This document shows, piece after piece, positions 17,424 to 26,823 of a stretch of DNA of 59,739 bases. The notes below the pieces were generated by a model, which worked only from the letters and a program-made list of their open reading frames with translations, was not told where the DNA came from and made no database searches. The DNA is from Fervidicella metallireducens AeB (lineage in GTDB: Bacteria > Bacillota > Clostridia > Clostridiales > Caloramatoraceae), in contig NZ_AZQP01000013.1 in assembly GCF_000601455.1 (NCBI RefSeq), positions 1 to 59,739 of the forward strand, in the 5' to 3' direction. The position numbers and the translations under genes are program-made. How positions within the stretch are numbered: position 1 is the stretch's first letter; the number at the start of each line of letters is the position of its first letter.

Positions 17424-19145
17424 ATGTTGAATTCATTTTATTTAGATTGGAGTTTAGATAACTTTCCAATTTTAAGAGTAAATATTGATGGAAAGTTGAA
17501 TTATATAGGAAGCTTGTACAACATGAAAAAAGAAATTGATATTATTCAAAATACAATTAAAAATACTTCAATAACCAAATCAATTATAGTTTTTGGTGGA
17601 GCAAATGGAGTTTGGATAAATGATATTGACAATATTGCTGAATCTAAAGAAATAGTAATTGTAGAACCTAATAAAGAACTTTTTAACAAATTAATAAGCA
17701 ATAAATTTAATATAAAAAATAATATAGTTAGAGTTGCTTGTATGGAAGATGAAAATTTTTATCAAAATTTGTTATCAGCAGTTTCTAAAAATAGTTTTGA
17801 AATATTAGTTTTTTCAAATTATGATATAGTATTTAAAGAGCAATTTAAAGCGTTTTTAGATAAAGTTATTTTTATGTATAATGATAAAAAACTTATGGAA
17901 AATACTCAAAAATATTTTGCTGAAGATTGGTTCGTTAATTTTTTAAGTAATTTGACATATATTAATGATTTTGAAAGAGTTGATAGTTATAAAAATATTT
18001 TTAAAGGTAAACCTGCTATAGTTATTTCAGCTGGGCCATCGCTTGAGAAGAATTTAAATTATTTAAAGGGAAATGAAGATAAATTCATAATAATTACAGG
18101 TGCTAGAACTTTAAATACCTTAATTAGGGAGGGAATAAATCCGGATTTTGCTTGTATTATAGATTCATCTAAAGAAATGTATGATGTTTTTAAGCATTCT
18201 TTAGATAGTGAAGTTCCATTATTAACTATAGATACAGGTAATACTGAAATAATAAAAAGATATAAAGGGGAAAAAATATTGTTTAATTCTAAAGATTTTA
18301 TTAATGCAAGTAGATACTTATTAGATTTTAAAATGGATTTATTATTTCAAGGTGGTTCAGTTGCACACACTTGCACAAGTTTTGCTAAACTTCTTGGATG
18401 CGACCCAATAATTTTTATAGGGCAAGATTTGGCATATACTAATAACAAGCTACATGCTAATAATGCAGTTATAGAAGGGGAAAGTAATGATATTAAAGAT
18501 ACAGGAATTTATGTTAAAGGTGTTGTTGAAGAAAAGGTTATGACTAATCATGATTTGAATATGTTTCGAGAAAGATTAGAAACGATGATTAGAATTTATA
18601 GTGACACAGCTTTTATAAATTGTACAGAGGGTGGAGCACATATAGAAGGAACAGAAGTTAAAACTTTAAAAGAAGTTATAGAAGTGTATACTTCTCCTAT
18701 AGAAAAAGAAATTATTAAATTAATACCTAATATAAATATAGATTTAAATGTCCTATTGAAAAAATTAAAAGATATATATAGCCAAATAGATAATTTAATT
18801 TCTTTATGCAATGAATCAATAAAAATTAATTCACAACTGAAGTATTTATATGTAGATGGTAGAAATAAATACAATAAGGCACTAAAAAAACTTGATGAAA
18901 TAGATAGTTATTTTAAAAATAATAAAGAAGTTATGTGTATTTTTGAAACGCTTGTAGATTACATTAACATTGAATTATCTCAAGAATTTGAAGATAAAGA
19001 AGTATCAAAATGTGAAAGTGAGACAGATAAAATTGAGATAGTTTCAGAAAAAGGCAAATGGTTATATAGCAAATTAAAAGTAACATTTGAATTTAGTAAA
19101 CCTATTATAGAACAAACTATTAAAAAAATGGAGGAGTCATTGTGA
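17424..19145 (+). CDS. maf: Maf-type motility accessory factor, probable flagellin nonulosonate transferase
   Basis: Maf proteins transfer sialic-acid-like sugars (pseudaminic or legionaminic acid) to flagellin Ser/Thr residues in the cytoplasm. The 573-residue protein has the central MAF_flag10/DUF115 (MptE-like) domain with KPAIVISAGPSLEKNL (about 200) and the LLGCDPIIFIGQDLAYT and HANNA motifs (about 325-350). It also has an N-terminal Rossmann-like part and a helical C-terminal tail (about 430-573). ATG 17424 has AAAGGGTG upstream; a GTG nine bases earlier would use up that site. It lies directly between flagellin and the sugar-synthesis genes, which supports the role. Confidence 0.88.
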   Translation: MLNSFYLDWSLDNFPILRVNIDGKLNYIGSLYNMKKEIDIIQNTIKNTSITKSIIVFGGANGVWINDIDNIAESKEIVIVEPNKELFNKLISNKFNIKNNIVRVACMEDENFYQNLLSAVSKNSFEILVFSNYDIVFKEQFKAFLDKVIFMYNDKKLMENTQKYFAEDWFVNFLSNLTYINDFERVDSYKNIFKGKPAIVISAGPSLEKNLNYLKGNEDKFIIITGARTLNTLIREGINPDFACIIDSSKEMYDVFKHSLDSEVPLLTIDTGNTEIIKRYKGEKILFNSKDFINASRYLLDFKMDLLFQGGSVAHTCTSFAKLLGCDPIIFIGQDLAYTNNKLHANNAVIEGESNDIKDTGIYVKGVVEEKVMTNHDLNMFRERLETMIRIYSDTAFINCTEGGAHIEGTEVKTLKEVIEVYTSPIEKEIIKLIPNINIDLNVLLKKLKDIYSQIDNLISLCNESIKINSQLKYLYVDGRNKYNKALKKLDEIDSYFKNNKEVMCIFETLVDYINIELSQEFEDKEVSKCESETDKIEIVSEKGKWLYSKLKVTFEFSKPIIEQTIKKMEESL

Positions 19146-19495
19146 TTGATGAGGTTAAAATAGAATCATATAAAAAATTCAGTTATTTTTGCCAAAGTGC
19201 TTATAACAGTATACAAATTTATTTAGAACTTATAAAAAAAAGAAAGATAGAGCTTGCAAATCAGATGATGTTTAAAGTTCTTGATGATATAGAAAATATG
19301 ATAAAGCATTATAATAATATTAGTAGAGATTTTTCAAAAATAAATATATTAAATAGTAAATTTGAATTTTTATTTGAAGGCATAAAAAATATGGATTATT
19401 ATCTAATAAGAGATGTTTTTGAATATGAAATGTTGCCAATTTTAGAGGATATATTTAAGGATTTTAAAAAAGATATTTATAATGTTATATCATAA
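19142..19495 (+). CDS. Hypothetical small helical protein in flagellin glycosylation island
   Basis: A 117-residue protein from GTG 19142, which overlaps the maf stop and has GGAGGAG just upstream, so it is probably translationally coupled to maf. It is helical, rich in K, I, F and Y, and has no signal peptide or membrane segment. The pattern LANQMMFKVLDDIENMIKHYN suggests a four-helix bundle. I do not recognise a family. Its position suggests a partner or chaperone for the Maf transferase or flagellin, but that is only an inference from location. Confidence 0.75.
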   Translation: MIDEVKIESYKKFSYFCQSAYNSIQIYLELIKKRKIELANQMMFKVLDDIENMIKHYNNISRDFSKINILNSKFEFLFEGIKNMDYYLIRDVFEYEMLPILEDIFKDFKKDIYNVIS

Positions 19496-19517
19496 TGTGA
19501 TATGAAGGTGTTCTTAT

Positions 19518-20567
19518 ATGACTGATTTAATGGTAAATAAAAATGTGACAATTCTTGAAGCTATGAGGAAACTGGACATAAGTGCAAAAAAAATTCTATT
19601 GGTTGTAGAAGATGATAGACTTTCTGGAGTTTTAACAGATGGAGATATTAGAAGATGGATACTTAAAAATGGGGACTTAAATGAAAAAGTGGAAAAAGTG
19701 ATGAATAAAACCCCAATTACTTTAAATATAAAGCATAAAAATAAAGCTTTGAATTTAATGTTAAAGAATAATATTGAAGCAATTCCTCTTGTTGATGATA
19801 ATGGGGTATTAAAATCAATTGTTTTTTGGAATGAGTTAAATAATGAAGAATTTAAAAAGAGAGAAAAAATAGATGTACCTGTTGTAATAATGGCAGGGGG
19901 AAAAGGAACAAGACTACATCCATATACTAAGATTTTGCCTAAACCGTTAATTCCAATAGGAGATACACCAATATTAGAAAGAATTATAAATAAATTTAAT
20001 CAGTTTGGATGTACGAAGTTTTATTTAACTGTAAATTATAAGAAAAATATGATAAAATCATATTTTGGAGAAATAGAAAAAAATTATGAGTTAACATATA
20101 TAGAAGAAGAAAAGCCTTTAGGAACTGGGGGAAGCCTTTATCTTTTAAAGGATAAGATAAATACTACTTTTTTTGTATCCAACTGTGATATTTTAGTTGA
20201 GGCAGATTATAGTGATATTTTAAAAAAACACGAAGAAAATAAAAATAAAATAACTATGGTTACATCGCTTAAAGTTTTTGAAGTTCCTTATGGAGTTATA
20301 CAACTTGATGATAGTGGCAAAGTTCAAAAAGTAGTTGAAAAGCCTAAACACACATATTTAGTAAATACTGGTTTTTATGTTTTAGAACCAGAAACTATAT
20401 ATGATGTTCCAGAAAATGAGTTTTTTGACCTTCCAAGCCTTTATGAATATTACTTAAAAAAAGGTGAAAAGGTAGGGGTATATCCTATAAGCGAAGGTTC
20501 TTGGATGGATATGGGACAGATGGATAATCTTCAAGATATGTTAAGGAGGCTTAATATAGAAGAATGA
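19518..20567 (+). CDS. PtmE-like nucleotidyltransferase with N-terminal CBS pair
   Basis: The 349-residue protein joins two CBS motifs (about 1-110; ILLVVEDDRLSGVLTDGDIR and LVDDNGVLKSIVFW) to a sugar-phosphate nucleotidyltransferase (about 115-349; VIMAGGKGTRLHPYTKILPK, LGTGGSLYLL and SNCDIL). In Campylobacter this architecture is PtmE, which makes GDP-glucosamine for the legionaminate pathway; the CBS part may sense a nucleotide. Substrate assignment here (GDP rather than UDP route) is inferred from architecture and neighbours. It starts the sugar-synthesis run, and legF follows 9 bases after its stop. Confidence 0.82.
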   Translation: MTDLMVNKNVTILEAMRKLDISAKKILLVVEDDRLSGVLTDGDIRRWILKNGDLNEKVEKVMNKTPITLNIKHKNKALNLMLKNNIEAIPLVDDNGVLKSIVFWNELNNEEFKKREKIDVPVVIMAGGKGTRLHPYTKILPKPLIPIGDTPILERIINKFNQFGCTKFYLTVNYKKNMIKSYFGEIEKNYELTYIEEEKPLGTGGSLYLLKDKINTTFFVSNCDILVEADYSDILKKHEENKNKITMVTSLKVFEVPYGVIQLDDSGKVQKVVEKPKHTYLVNTGFYVLEPETIYDVPENEFFDLPSLYEYYLKKGEKVGVYPISEGSWMDMGQMDNLQDMLRRLNIEE

Positions 20568-20576
20568 AAGGAGTAT

Positions 20577-21305
20577 ATGACTTTGATAGAAGGTAAAAGG
20601 GTTGTTGCTATAATACCTGCAAGGGGTGGTTCAAAAGGTATTCCAAGAAAAAATATAAAGAACTTGAATGGTAAACCACTTATTGCCTATACAATAAAAG
20701 AAGCATTAAATAGTAAATATATAGATAGAGTAATTGTATCAACTGAAGACTTAGAGATAGCAGAAATTTCTAAGTCTTTTGGTGCAGAAGTTCCTTTTCT
20801 TAGACCAAAGGAGCTTGCACAGGATGATACACCTGGAATAGAGCCAATAATTCATGCTATAAATTATTTATTGTATGATGAAAATTATAATTCTGATTAT
20901 GTGATGTGTCTTCAATGTACATCACCTTTAAGAAATTCAAAGCATATAGATCAGGGAATATATGATATATACACAAAAGATGCAGATTCAGCTATTAGTG
21001 TGTGTGAAAGTGAAGTTAATCCATATTGGATGAAGGTTATAAAAAACGGGAAGATGGTTGATTACTTGAGTGATAATAAATTTTATGCAAGGAGACAGGA
21101 TTTGCCTATTGTTTATAGATTAAATGGAGCAATATATATTGCAAAAGTAGATATAATATTAAATAATAAAAATTGGTATACAAACAATACAATTCCAATT
21201 GTTATGGATAAGTTTACATCAGTTGACATTGATGATGAAATAGATTTTAAATTTACAGAGTTCTTATTAAAGCAAGGAGTAGATAGCTATGGAAGGATTA
21301 TTTAA
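20577..21305 (+). CDS. legF: CMP-nonulosonate (legionaminate) cytidylyltransferase, NeuA/LegF family
   Basis: Activates the nonulosonic acid with CTP, giving the CMP-sugar donor for Maf. The 242-residue protein has the family N-terminal motif AIIPARGGSKGIPRKNIKNL, the nucleotide-binding LQCTSPLRNSKHI region and RRQDLPIVYRLNGAIYIA. The distinction between sialic, pseudaminic and legionaminic acid cannot be made from this gene alone; LegB/LegC/LegG neighbours favour legionaminate. It overlaps legI by 17 bases. Confidence 0.88.
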   Translation: MTLIEGKRVVAIIPARGGSKGIPRKNIKNLNGKPLIAYTIKEALNSKYIDRVIVSTEDLEIAEISKSFGAEVPFLRPKELAQDDTPGIEPIIHAINYLLYDENYNSDYVMCLQCTSPLRNSKHIDQGIYDIYTKDADSAISVCESEVNPYWMKVIKNGKMVDYLSDNKFYARRQDLPIVYRLNGAIYIAKVDIILNNKNWYTNNTIPIVMDKFTSVDIDDEIDFKFTEFLLKQGVDSYGRII

Positions 21306-22317
21306 GCAAAATAAATGTTTTATTATTGCAGAAGCAGGAGTAAACCATAATGGTAATTTGGAAATAGCAAAAAAGTTAATTGATGTTGCAAAGGAAGCAG
21401 GTGTTGATGCTGTAAAATTTCAAACATTTAAATCAGAAAACTTAGTTACAAAGGATGCACCGAAGGCAAACTATCAAGTAAACACTACTGGAAGTGGTAC
21501 ACAATATGAAATGCTAAAAAAACTTGAACTATCATTTGAAGACCATGTTATTTTAAAAAAATACGCAGAAGAAAAGGGATTAATATTTATTTCTACTCCA
21601 TTTGATTTTGAAAGTGTTGATTTGTTGGAAAATCTGGGTGTAGATTTATACAAAATAAGTTCAGGGGATTTAACAAACATTCCTCTTTTAAGGTATATAG
21701 CAAAATTTAATAAACCTATGATAGTTTCAACAGGTATGGCGAATTTAGCAGAGGTTGAATGTGCTGTTAATTCAATAAAGCAAGAAGGAAATGATAAAAT
21801 AATTTTATTACATTGTACATCAAATTATCCGACAGACTATGAAGATGTTAATTTAAGAGCAATGGTTACATTAAAGGATGCTTTTAAATTACCTGTTGGA
21901 TATTCAGACCATACAATAGGAATAGAAGTTCCTATTGCTGCAGTTACAATGGGTGCAGTGGTTATAGAAAAACACTTTACTTTAGATAAGAGTATGGATG
22001 GACCAGATCATAGAGCCTCATTGGATGCTGAAGAATTAAAGAATATGATCATTAGCATAAGGAATATAGAAAATTCACTAGGTAATGGTATAAAAAGCTG
22101 CCAAAAAAGTGAGGAAAGTTCTAAGAGAAGTGCTAGAAAAAGTATAGTAGCAAATAGATTAATAAAGCAAGGAGAACTAATATCCTATGACAATATTTCA
22201 TTTAAAAGGTGTCAAGGAGGATTATCTCCTGTATATGCGGATGAAATAGTTGGAAATATGGCTATACAAGACATAGAAAAAGATGAAATATTAACATTTG
22301 AAAAGTTAAGTAGGTGA
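21289..22317 (+). CDS. legI: N-acetylneuraminate/legionaminate synthase, NeuB/LegI family
   Basis: Condenses phosphoenolpyruvate with a six-carbon sugar to form the nine-carbon nonulosonate. The 342-residue protein has the TIM-barrel NeuB domain (IIAEAGVNHNGNLEIAKKLI, DAVKFQTFKSE, VGYSDHTIGIEV and EKHFTLD) and a C-terminal SAF antifreeze-like domain (about 285-342). ATG 21289 lies inside the end of legF with an AGGAG site, so expression is coupled. Confidence 0.93.
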   Translation: MEGLFKQNKCFIIAEAGVNHNGNLEIAKKLIDVAKEAGVDAVKFQTFKSENLVTKDAPKANYQVNTTGSGTQYEMLKKLELSFEDHVILKKYAEEKGLIFISTPFDFESVDLLENLGVDLYKISSGDLTNIPLLRYIAKFNKPMIVSTGMANLAEVECAVNSIKQEGNDKIILLHCTSNYPTDYEDVNLRAMVTLKDAFKLPVGYSDHTIGIEVPIAAVTMGAVVIEKHFTLDKSMDGPDHRASLDAEELKNMIISIRNIENSLGNGIKSCQKSEESSKRSARKSIVANRLIKQGELISYDNISFKRCQGGLSPVYADEIVGNMAIQDIEKDEILTFEKLSR

Positions 22318-22322
22318 TAATA

Positions 22323-23483
22323 ATGAAAAGAATAGGTGTTGTTACTACTTCAAGAGCAGATTTTGGATTGTTATTCCCAATTATTAATAGGTTAGAAAAG
22401 TCAAAGCAATTCAAAGTGAAAGTAATTGCAACAGGCATTCATTTGCTTAAGGAGCATGGTAATACAATTAAATATGTTAAAGAAAAATGTCAGCATGTAG
22501 ATGAGGTAGATTTGTTTATGAGTGATATAAATAAGTATACATTAGTAAAAAGTTTAGGTATTGGATTTTTATCCTTTGCAGATTATTTGAAAAATAATAA
22601 ATTTGATTTAGTAATAGTTCTAGGTGATAGAACTGAATTAATAGTGCCTGTTTATAGCTCAATGCTGTGTGATATCCCTGTATGTCATATATTTGGAGGC
22701 GACACCATAGATGAATATGTAACTTACGATAATAATGTACGGCATTGTATAACAAAATTAGCTAGTATCCATTTTACTGCACTTGAAGATCATGCTATAA
22801 GAATTAAGAAAATGGGGGAAGAAGAATGGAGAGTTTTTAATGTGGGTTCTCCTGCAATAGATTATATAAATATGTGTAAATTTTTATCAAGAGATGATTT
22901 AGGAAGAAAATTCAATAACTTAGATTTTAAAAAACCCTTTTGTGTATTAACGTTTCATCCAGTACCAACAGAATTTGAGAATATTGAGTTACAAATAAAT
23001 AATATAATCAAAGCTTTAAGTCATTTTGATATTCAGGTAATATGCACTAAGCCTAATAATGATTTAGGGAGTGATAAGATAATGAATATAATAAAAAATG
23101 AATGTTATAGCAATCCAAGGTTTTTGCTGGTAGACAGTTTATCGCAAGAAGAATATTATTCTTTACTTAAAAATTGTAGTTTTGTAATTGGAAATTCATC
23201 AAGTGGAATATTAGAATCAGCTTCATTTAAGATTCCAGCTATAAATATTGGAACAAGGCAAAAAGGAAGAGTTAAGGGAGATAACGTTTTGGATTGTGGT
23301 ATAGCAGAAAATGTGATTGTAAATAGTATATTAAAAGCTACTCAAGATAAAGAATTCAAAGAGATTTGTAATTCATGTGAAAATCCTTATGGTGATGGAA
23401 ATACATCTAAAAAGATTGAGAACATATTAACTACACTTCTTATGGATAAGAAAAAGCTTTTAATGAAAAAGATTACTTACTAA
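22323..23483 (+). CDS. legG: Hydrolysing NDP-sugar 2-epimerase, NeuC/LegG family
   Basis: Removes the nucleotide and inverts C2 to give the sugar used by LegI. The 386-residue protein has the epimerase GT-B fold motifs: RIGVVTTSRADFGLLFPII at the N terminus, VLGDRTELIVPVYSSML, HIFGGDT, NVGSPAID and GNSSSGILESASF. ATG 22323 is preferred, with GGTGAT upstream, over GTG 22314. It follows legI by 5 bases. Confidence 0.9.
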   Translation: MKRIGVVTTSRADFGLLFPIINRLEKSKQFKVKVIATGIHLLKEHGNTIKYVKEKCQHVDEVDLFMSDINKYTLVKSLGIGFLSFADYLKNNKFDLVIVLGDRTELIVPVYSSMLCDIPVCHIFGGDTIDEYVTYDNNVRHCITKLASIHFTALEDHAIRIKKMGEEEWRVFNVGSPAIDYINMCKFLSRDDLGRKFNNLDFKKPFCVLTFHPVPTEFENIELQINNIIKALSHFDIQVICTKPNNDLGSDKIMNIIKNECYSNPRFLLVDSLSQEEYYSLLKNCSFVIGNSSSGILESASFKIPAINIGTRQKGRVKGDNVLDCGIAENVIVNSILKATQDKEFKEICNSCENPYGDGNTSKKIENILTTLLMDKKKLLMKKITY

Positions 23484-23512
23484 AATAGTTCTGAAAAAAA
23501 GGAGGATGTTAT

Positions 23513-24460
23513 ATGGAATTAGTTATTAGAGAATATAAAATAGGTGATGAATATAAAATAACAGAACTTTTCAAGCAAGTATTCCATAAAGAAATGCAAC
23601 TTGAATATTGGAACTGGAGATACAACAAGTTTAAAGAAAAATATATTAATCTGATGTGGAATGACGAAGATTTAGCAGGGCATTATGCTACTTTTCCAAT
23701 AGATCTTTATATTAATAATAGGGCTGTTCGTACTGGATTTTCAATGACTACTATGACCTCGAACAAATATAAAAACATGGGTATTTTTAAAAAGTTAGCG
23801 AGGGATTTATATGAAAAGAATTATAATATACTCAACTTAATTTGGGGGTTCCCAAATAACAACTCTCTTCATGGTTTTGTTAAATATCTTGATTGGCAGC
23901 ATATTTCAGATGTTAATGCTTTGTCGAAAAACATATTTAAAAAATATAGCGATGTTGACAATAACATATCAGCTATAAGTATGTTTGGAAAAGAATATGA
24001 CGATTTTTTTAGAAAAGTGATTTTAAAACGTAATTATGGAATTATAGTTGATAGAACTTCTAAATATTTAAATTGGAGATATGTCTCTAATCCAACAAAT
24101 AAATATTATATTTTAGAATATAAAAAAGATGAAAAATTATTAGGATATTGTGTTTACAAAATGTATTCAGAGTTAGATAAATTGACTGGCGACATTGTTG
24201 ATATATTATGTTATGACGATTTTGTATTTGAAGAATTAATCAAAAAAGTAATCAATGAAATAATTGATAAGAAAGGTGTTAGTGTAGAAACTTGGATAAA
24301 TGATAATTTGTTTGTAAGTAAATTATTAAAATTAGGGTTTAATTACAACGATAAAATATCACACTTTGGATTTAAAATTAATTCTGACTCAATTAATGCA
24401 GAATTTTTAGGAAATATTAGTAACTGGTATATTACAATGGGTGATTCTGATGTATATTAG
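23513..24460 (+). CDS. GNAT-family acyltransferase in the nonulosonate cluster
   Basis: A 315-residue protein with a GNAT-like N-terminal half (REYKIGDEYKITELFKQVFH, then TMTSNKYKNMGIFKKLARDL as the acetyl-CoA loop region, and GFPNNNSLHGFVKYLDW). The C-terminal half (about 170-315) resembles a second GNAT-like lobe. It probably acylates an amino sugar intermediate or the finished nonulosonate. LegH (25149) already supplies the usual C4 N-acetyl step, so this enzyme may add a different group. Substrate unknown. Confidence 0.72.
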   Translation: MELVIREYKIGDEYKITELFKQVFHKEMQLEYWNWRYNKFKEKYINLMWNDEDLAGHYATFPIDLYINNRAVRTGFSMTTMTSNKYKNMGIFKKLARDLYEKNYNILNLIWGFPNNNSLHGFVKYLDWQHISDVNALSKNIFKKYSDVDNNISAISMFGKEYDDFFRKVILKRNYGIIVDRTSKYLNWRYVSNPTNKYYILEYKKDEKLLGYCVYKMYSELDKLTGDIVDILCYDDFVFEELIKKVINEIIDKKGVSVETWINDNLFVSKLLKLGFNYNDKISHFGFKINSDSINAEFLGNISNWYITMGDSDVY

Positions 24461-24472
24461 GAGGCAATATTA

Positions 24473-25138
24473 ATGAAGGTGTTAATAATCTCTGTTCATC
24501 CTGATGATGAAACATTGGGATGTGGCGGAACAATATTAAAGCATACGGCAAATGGGGATGATACATACTGGTTAATTATTACAAAGCCAGAAGAATCGAT
24601 AGGATACAGTAAAAAGTTTATAAATGATAGAGAACAACAAGTTAAAGCTGTTTCTCAGCTTTATAAATTTAATAGTGTATATCAGCTTCAATATAGTACT
24701 ACAAGACTACATCAAGTAGATATTAGTTTGCTGATAAAAAATTTATCAAAGATTATAATGGAAGTAAAACCTGAAGTTGTGTATATGGTCAATAGATCAG
24801 ATATACATACAGACCATCAAGTAGCGGCAAGAGCAATAATGAGTTGTACAAAAAGCTTTAGATACCCATTTATTAAGAAGATATTAATGTATGAATGTAT
24901 TTCTGAAACTGAGATAGCACCAAGTTTACCAGAAAATATTTTTATACCTAATGTTTACAGCGATATTACTGACTATATTGATAAGAAACTAGAGATAATG
25001 AAATTATATGAATCTGAAGTTCAAGAAATTCCACTTCCAAGAAGTTTAGATAATATAAAAGCATTAGCAAGATTTAGAGGTGCTTCTTGTGGAGTCGCTT
25101 ATGCCGAAGCATTTATGCTTGTAAGGGAAAGATTTTAG
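24473..25138 (+). CDS. PIG-L family N-deacetylase
   Basis: A 221-residue protein with the PIG-L/LmbE zinc motif VHPDDETLGCGGT at the N terminus (His9, Asp11, Asp12, Glu13) and the second metal motif HTDHQ near residue 113. These enzymes remove N-acetyl groups from amino sugars. PIG-L is not part of the minimal legionaminate pathway, so with the adjacent GNAT gene it suggests an acetyl-for-acyl exchange that gives a tailored nonulosonate. That is inference. Spacing is 12 bases from the GNAT gene. Confidence 0.85.
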   Translation: MKVLIISVHPDDETLGCGGTILKHTANGDDTYWLIITKPEESIGYSKKFINDREQQVKAVSQLYKFNSVYQLQYSTTRLHQVDISLLIKNLSKIIMEVKPEVVYMVNRSDIHTDHQVAARAIMSCTKSFRYPFIKKILMYECISETEIAPSLPENIFIPNVYSDITDYIDKKLEIMKLYESEVQEIPLPRSLDNIKALARFRGASCGVAYAEAFMLVRERF

Positions 25139-25148
25139 GGTGGTTGTT

Positions 25149-25790
25149 ATGAAAAAAATTGTTTTAGTAGGTGCAGGTGGACATTGCAAGGTTATTATAG
25201 ATATTATTAATAGTGTTAAAGAATTTGAGATAGTTGGTATTACAGATAAATTCAACTTAGGTGGTAATTTGTTCGGAATACCTATAATAGACACCGATGA
25301 AGTTTTGCAGGACTTATTTAAAAAAGGTATAGAATATGCCTTTGTTTCAGTTGGTTCAATAGATAATTTAGTATTTAGATATGAATTATATAAAAAACTT
25401 AAACAAATAGGTTTCAAAATTCCAACACTTATACATAAGAATGCAATAGTTTCACCATATACTACAATTGAAGAAGGAGTTTGTATAATGGCAAATGCAG
25501 TTGTTAATGCTAATGCATATATAGGCAAAAACTCAATAATAAATACATCTTCTATAATAGAACACGATTGTGTTATTGGAGATAATTGCCACATATCCCC
25601 TGGTGCGAAATTAGGAGGTAATTGTAAAATTGGTGATAATGTACATATAGGTATAGGTGCAACAGTTATACATAGTATCAATATTGGTGAAAATACTACC
25701 ATTGGTGCAGGGGCTGTAGTGATTGATAATATCGGTGATAATAAGGTCGCTGTTGGAGTTCCTGCTAAGATTATAAAAACAAAGGTATAA
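25149..25790 (+). CDS. legH: Sugar O/N-acetyltransferase, NeuD/LegH family (left-handed beta helix)
   Basis: The 213-residue protein has a Rossmann-like N-terminal PglD-type part (IVLVGAGGHCKVIIDII) and hexapeptide repeats (about 95-205; GDNCHISPGAKLGGNCKIGD). In the legionaminate route this family acetylates the C4 amine of the NDP-sugar. Catalytic His is likely in IIEHDC. The start ATG 25149 has AGGGTGG upstream; an upstream GTG would overlap it. PglD/NeuD/LegH cannot be separated by eye. Confidence 0.85.
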   Translation: MKKIVLVGAGGHCKVIIDIINSVKEFEIVGITDKFNLGGNLFGIPIIDTDEVLQDLFKKGIEYAFVSVGSIDNLVFRYELYKKLKQIGFKIPTLIHKNAIVSPYTTIEEGVCIMANAVVNANAYIGKNSIINTSSIIEHDCVIGDNCHISPGAKLGGNCKIGDNVHIGIGATVIHSINIGENTTIGAGAVVIDNIGDNKVAVGVPAKIIKTKV

Positions 25791-25804
25791 AGGAGAAGAT
25801 ATAG

Positions 25805-26797
25805 ATGGACTTAAAGGGCAAAAAAGTTTTAGTAACAGGAGCAGAAGGTTTTATAGGCAGCCATTTAACAGAAAGATTAGTTGAATTAGGGACTGATGTA
25901 ACAGCTCTTGTACAATATAATTCTTTTAATAATTGGGGTTGGATTGAAACCTTTGATAAAAATATAAAGGATAATATAAATGTGGTTTTGGGGGATATAA
26001 GGGAATATGACGGTGTGAAAAAGATAATTAAGGGGCAAGAGGTAGTTTTTCATCTTGCTGCACTTATTGCTATACCGTATTCTTATATATCCCCTATGGC
26101 TTATGTAAAAACTAATGTAGAAGGTACAACTAATGTATTAGAAGCTTGTAGAGAATATGATGTACAGAAAGTGGTTCATACATCCACTTCAGAAACTTAT
26201 GGTACAGCATTATATGTACCAATTGATGAAAAACATCCTCTGCAGGGTCAATCGCCATACTCTGCATCAAAAATTGGTGCAGATAAAATAGCGGAAAGTT
26301 TTTATAGAAGTTATAACTTGCCAGTTGTAACATTAAGACCATTTAATACCTACGGTCCAAGACAATCTGCAAGGGCAGTTATTTCAACTATAATAAGTCA
26401 AATATTATCTGGTGCTAATGAAATTAAGCTTGGAAGTTTAACACCAACAAGGGATTTTAATTATGTAAAGGATACTGTTGAGGCTTTTATAAAGGTTGCA
26501 GAGTGTGATAACACAATTGGAGAGGTTATAAATGCAGGTTCAAACTATGAGATTTCAATTGCAGATTTAGTAAAGAAAATAATTAATATAATTGGAAGAG
26601 AAGTTGAGATTGTATGTGATGAAGAAAGAATAAGACCAGAAAAAAGCGAAGTTAACAGGCTATGGGCTGATAATACAAAGATAAAGGATTTAACAGGCTG
26701 GTTGCCAAGATATACTTTAGACGAAGGATTAAAAGAAACGATTGAGTGGTTAAAAAATAATCTACACTTATATAAGACAAATATATATAATGTTTAA
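25805..26797 (+). CDS. legB: NAD-dependent 4,6-dehydratase, LegB family
   Basis: A 330-residue extended short-chain dehydrogenase with VTGAEGFIGSHLTERL (NAD-binding), TSTSETYG (catalytic Ser/Thr, Glu), and the YSASK catalytic Tyr-Lys pair. LegB dehydrates NDP-GlcNAc to the 4-keto-6-deoxy sugar, the first committed step. It directly precedes legC, the next enzyme. The start ATG 25805 has AAGGAG. Confidence 0.9.
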   Translation: MDLKGKKVLVTGAEGFIGSHLTERLVELGTDVTALVQYNSFNNWGWIETFDKNIKDNINVVLGDIREYDGVKKIIKGQEVVFHLAALIAIPYSYISPMAYVKTNVEGTTNVLEACREYDVQKVVHTSTSETYGTALYVPIDEKHPLQGQSPYSASKIGADKIAESFYRSYNLPVVTLRPFNTYGPRQSARAVISTIISQILSGANEIKLGSLTPTRDFNYVKDTVEAFIKVAECDNTIGEVINAGSNYEISIADLVKKIINIIGREVEIVCDEERIRPEKSEVNRLWADNTKIKDLTGWLPRYTLDEGLKETIEWLKNNLHLYKTNIYNV

Positions 26798-26823
26798 TAA
26801 ATTTTAAAAGGGAGATGAATAAA

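Noticed and set aside
25064-25702. 212-codon minus-strand open frame over PIG-L and legH
   Set aside because: It spans two well-supported plus-strand genes and their junction; low-complexity Ser/Ile/Thr content.
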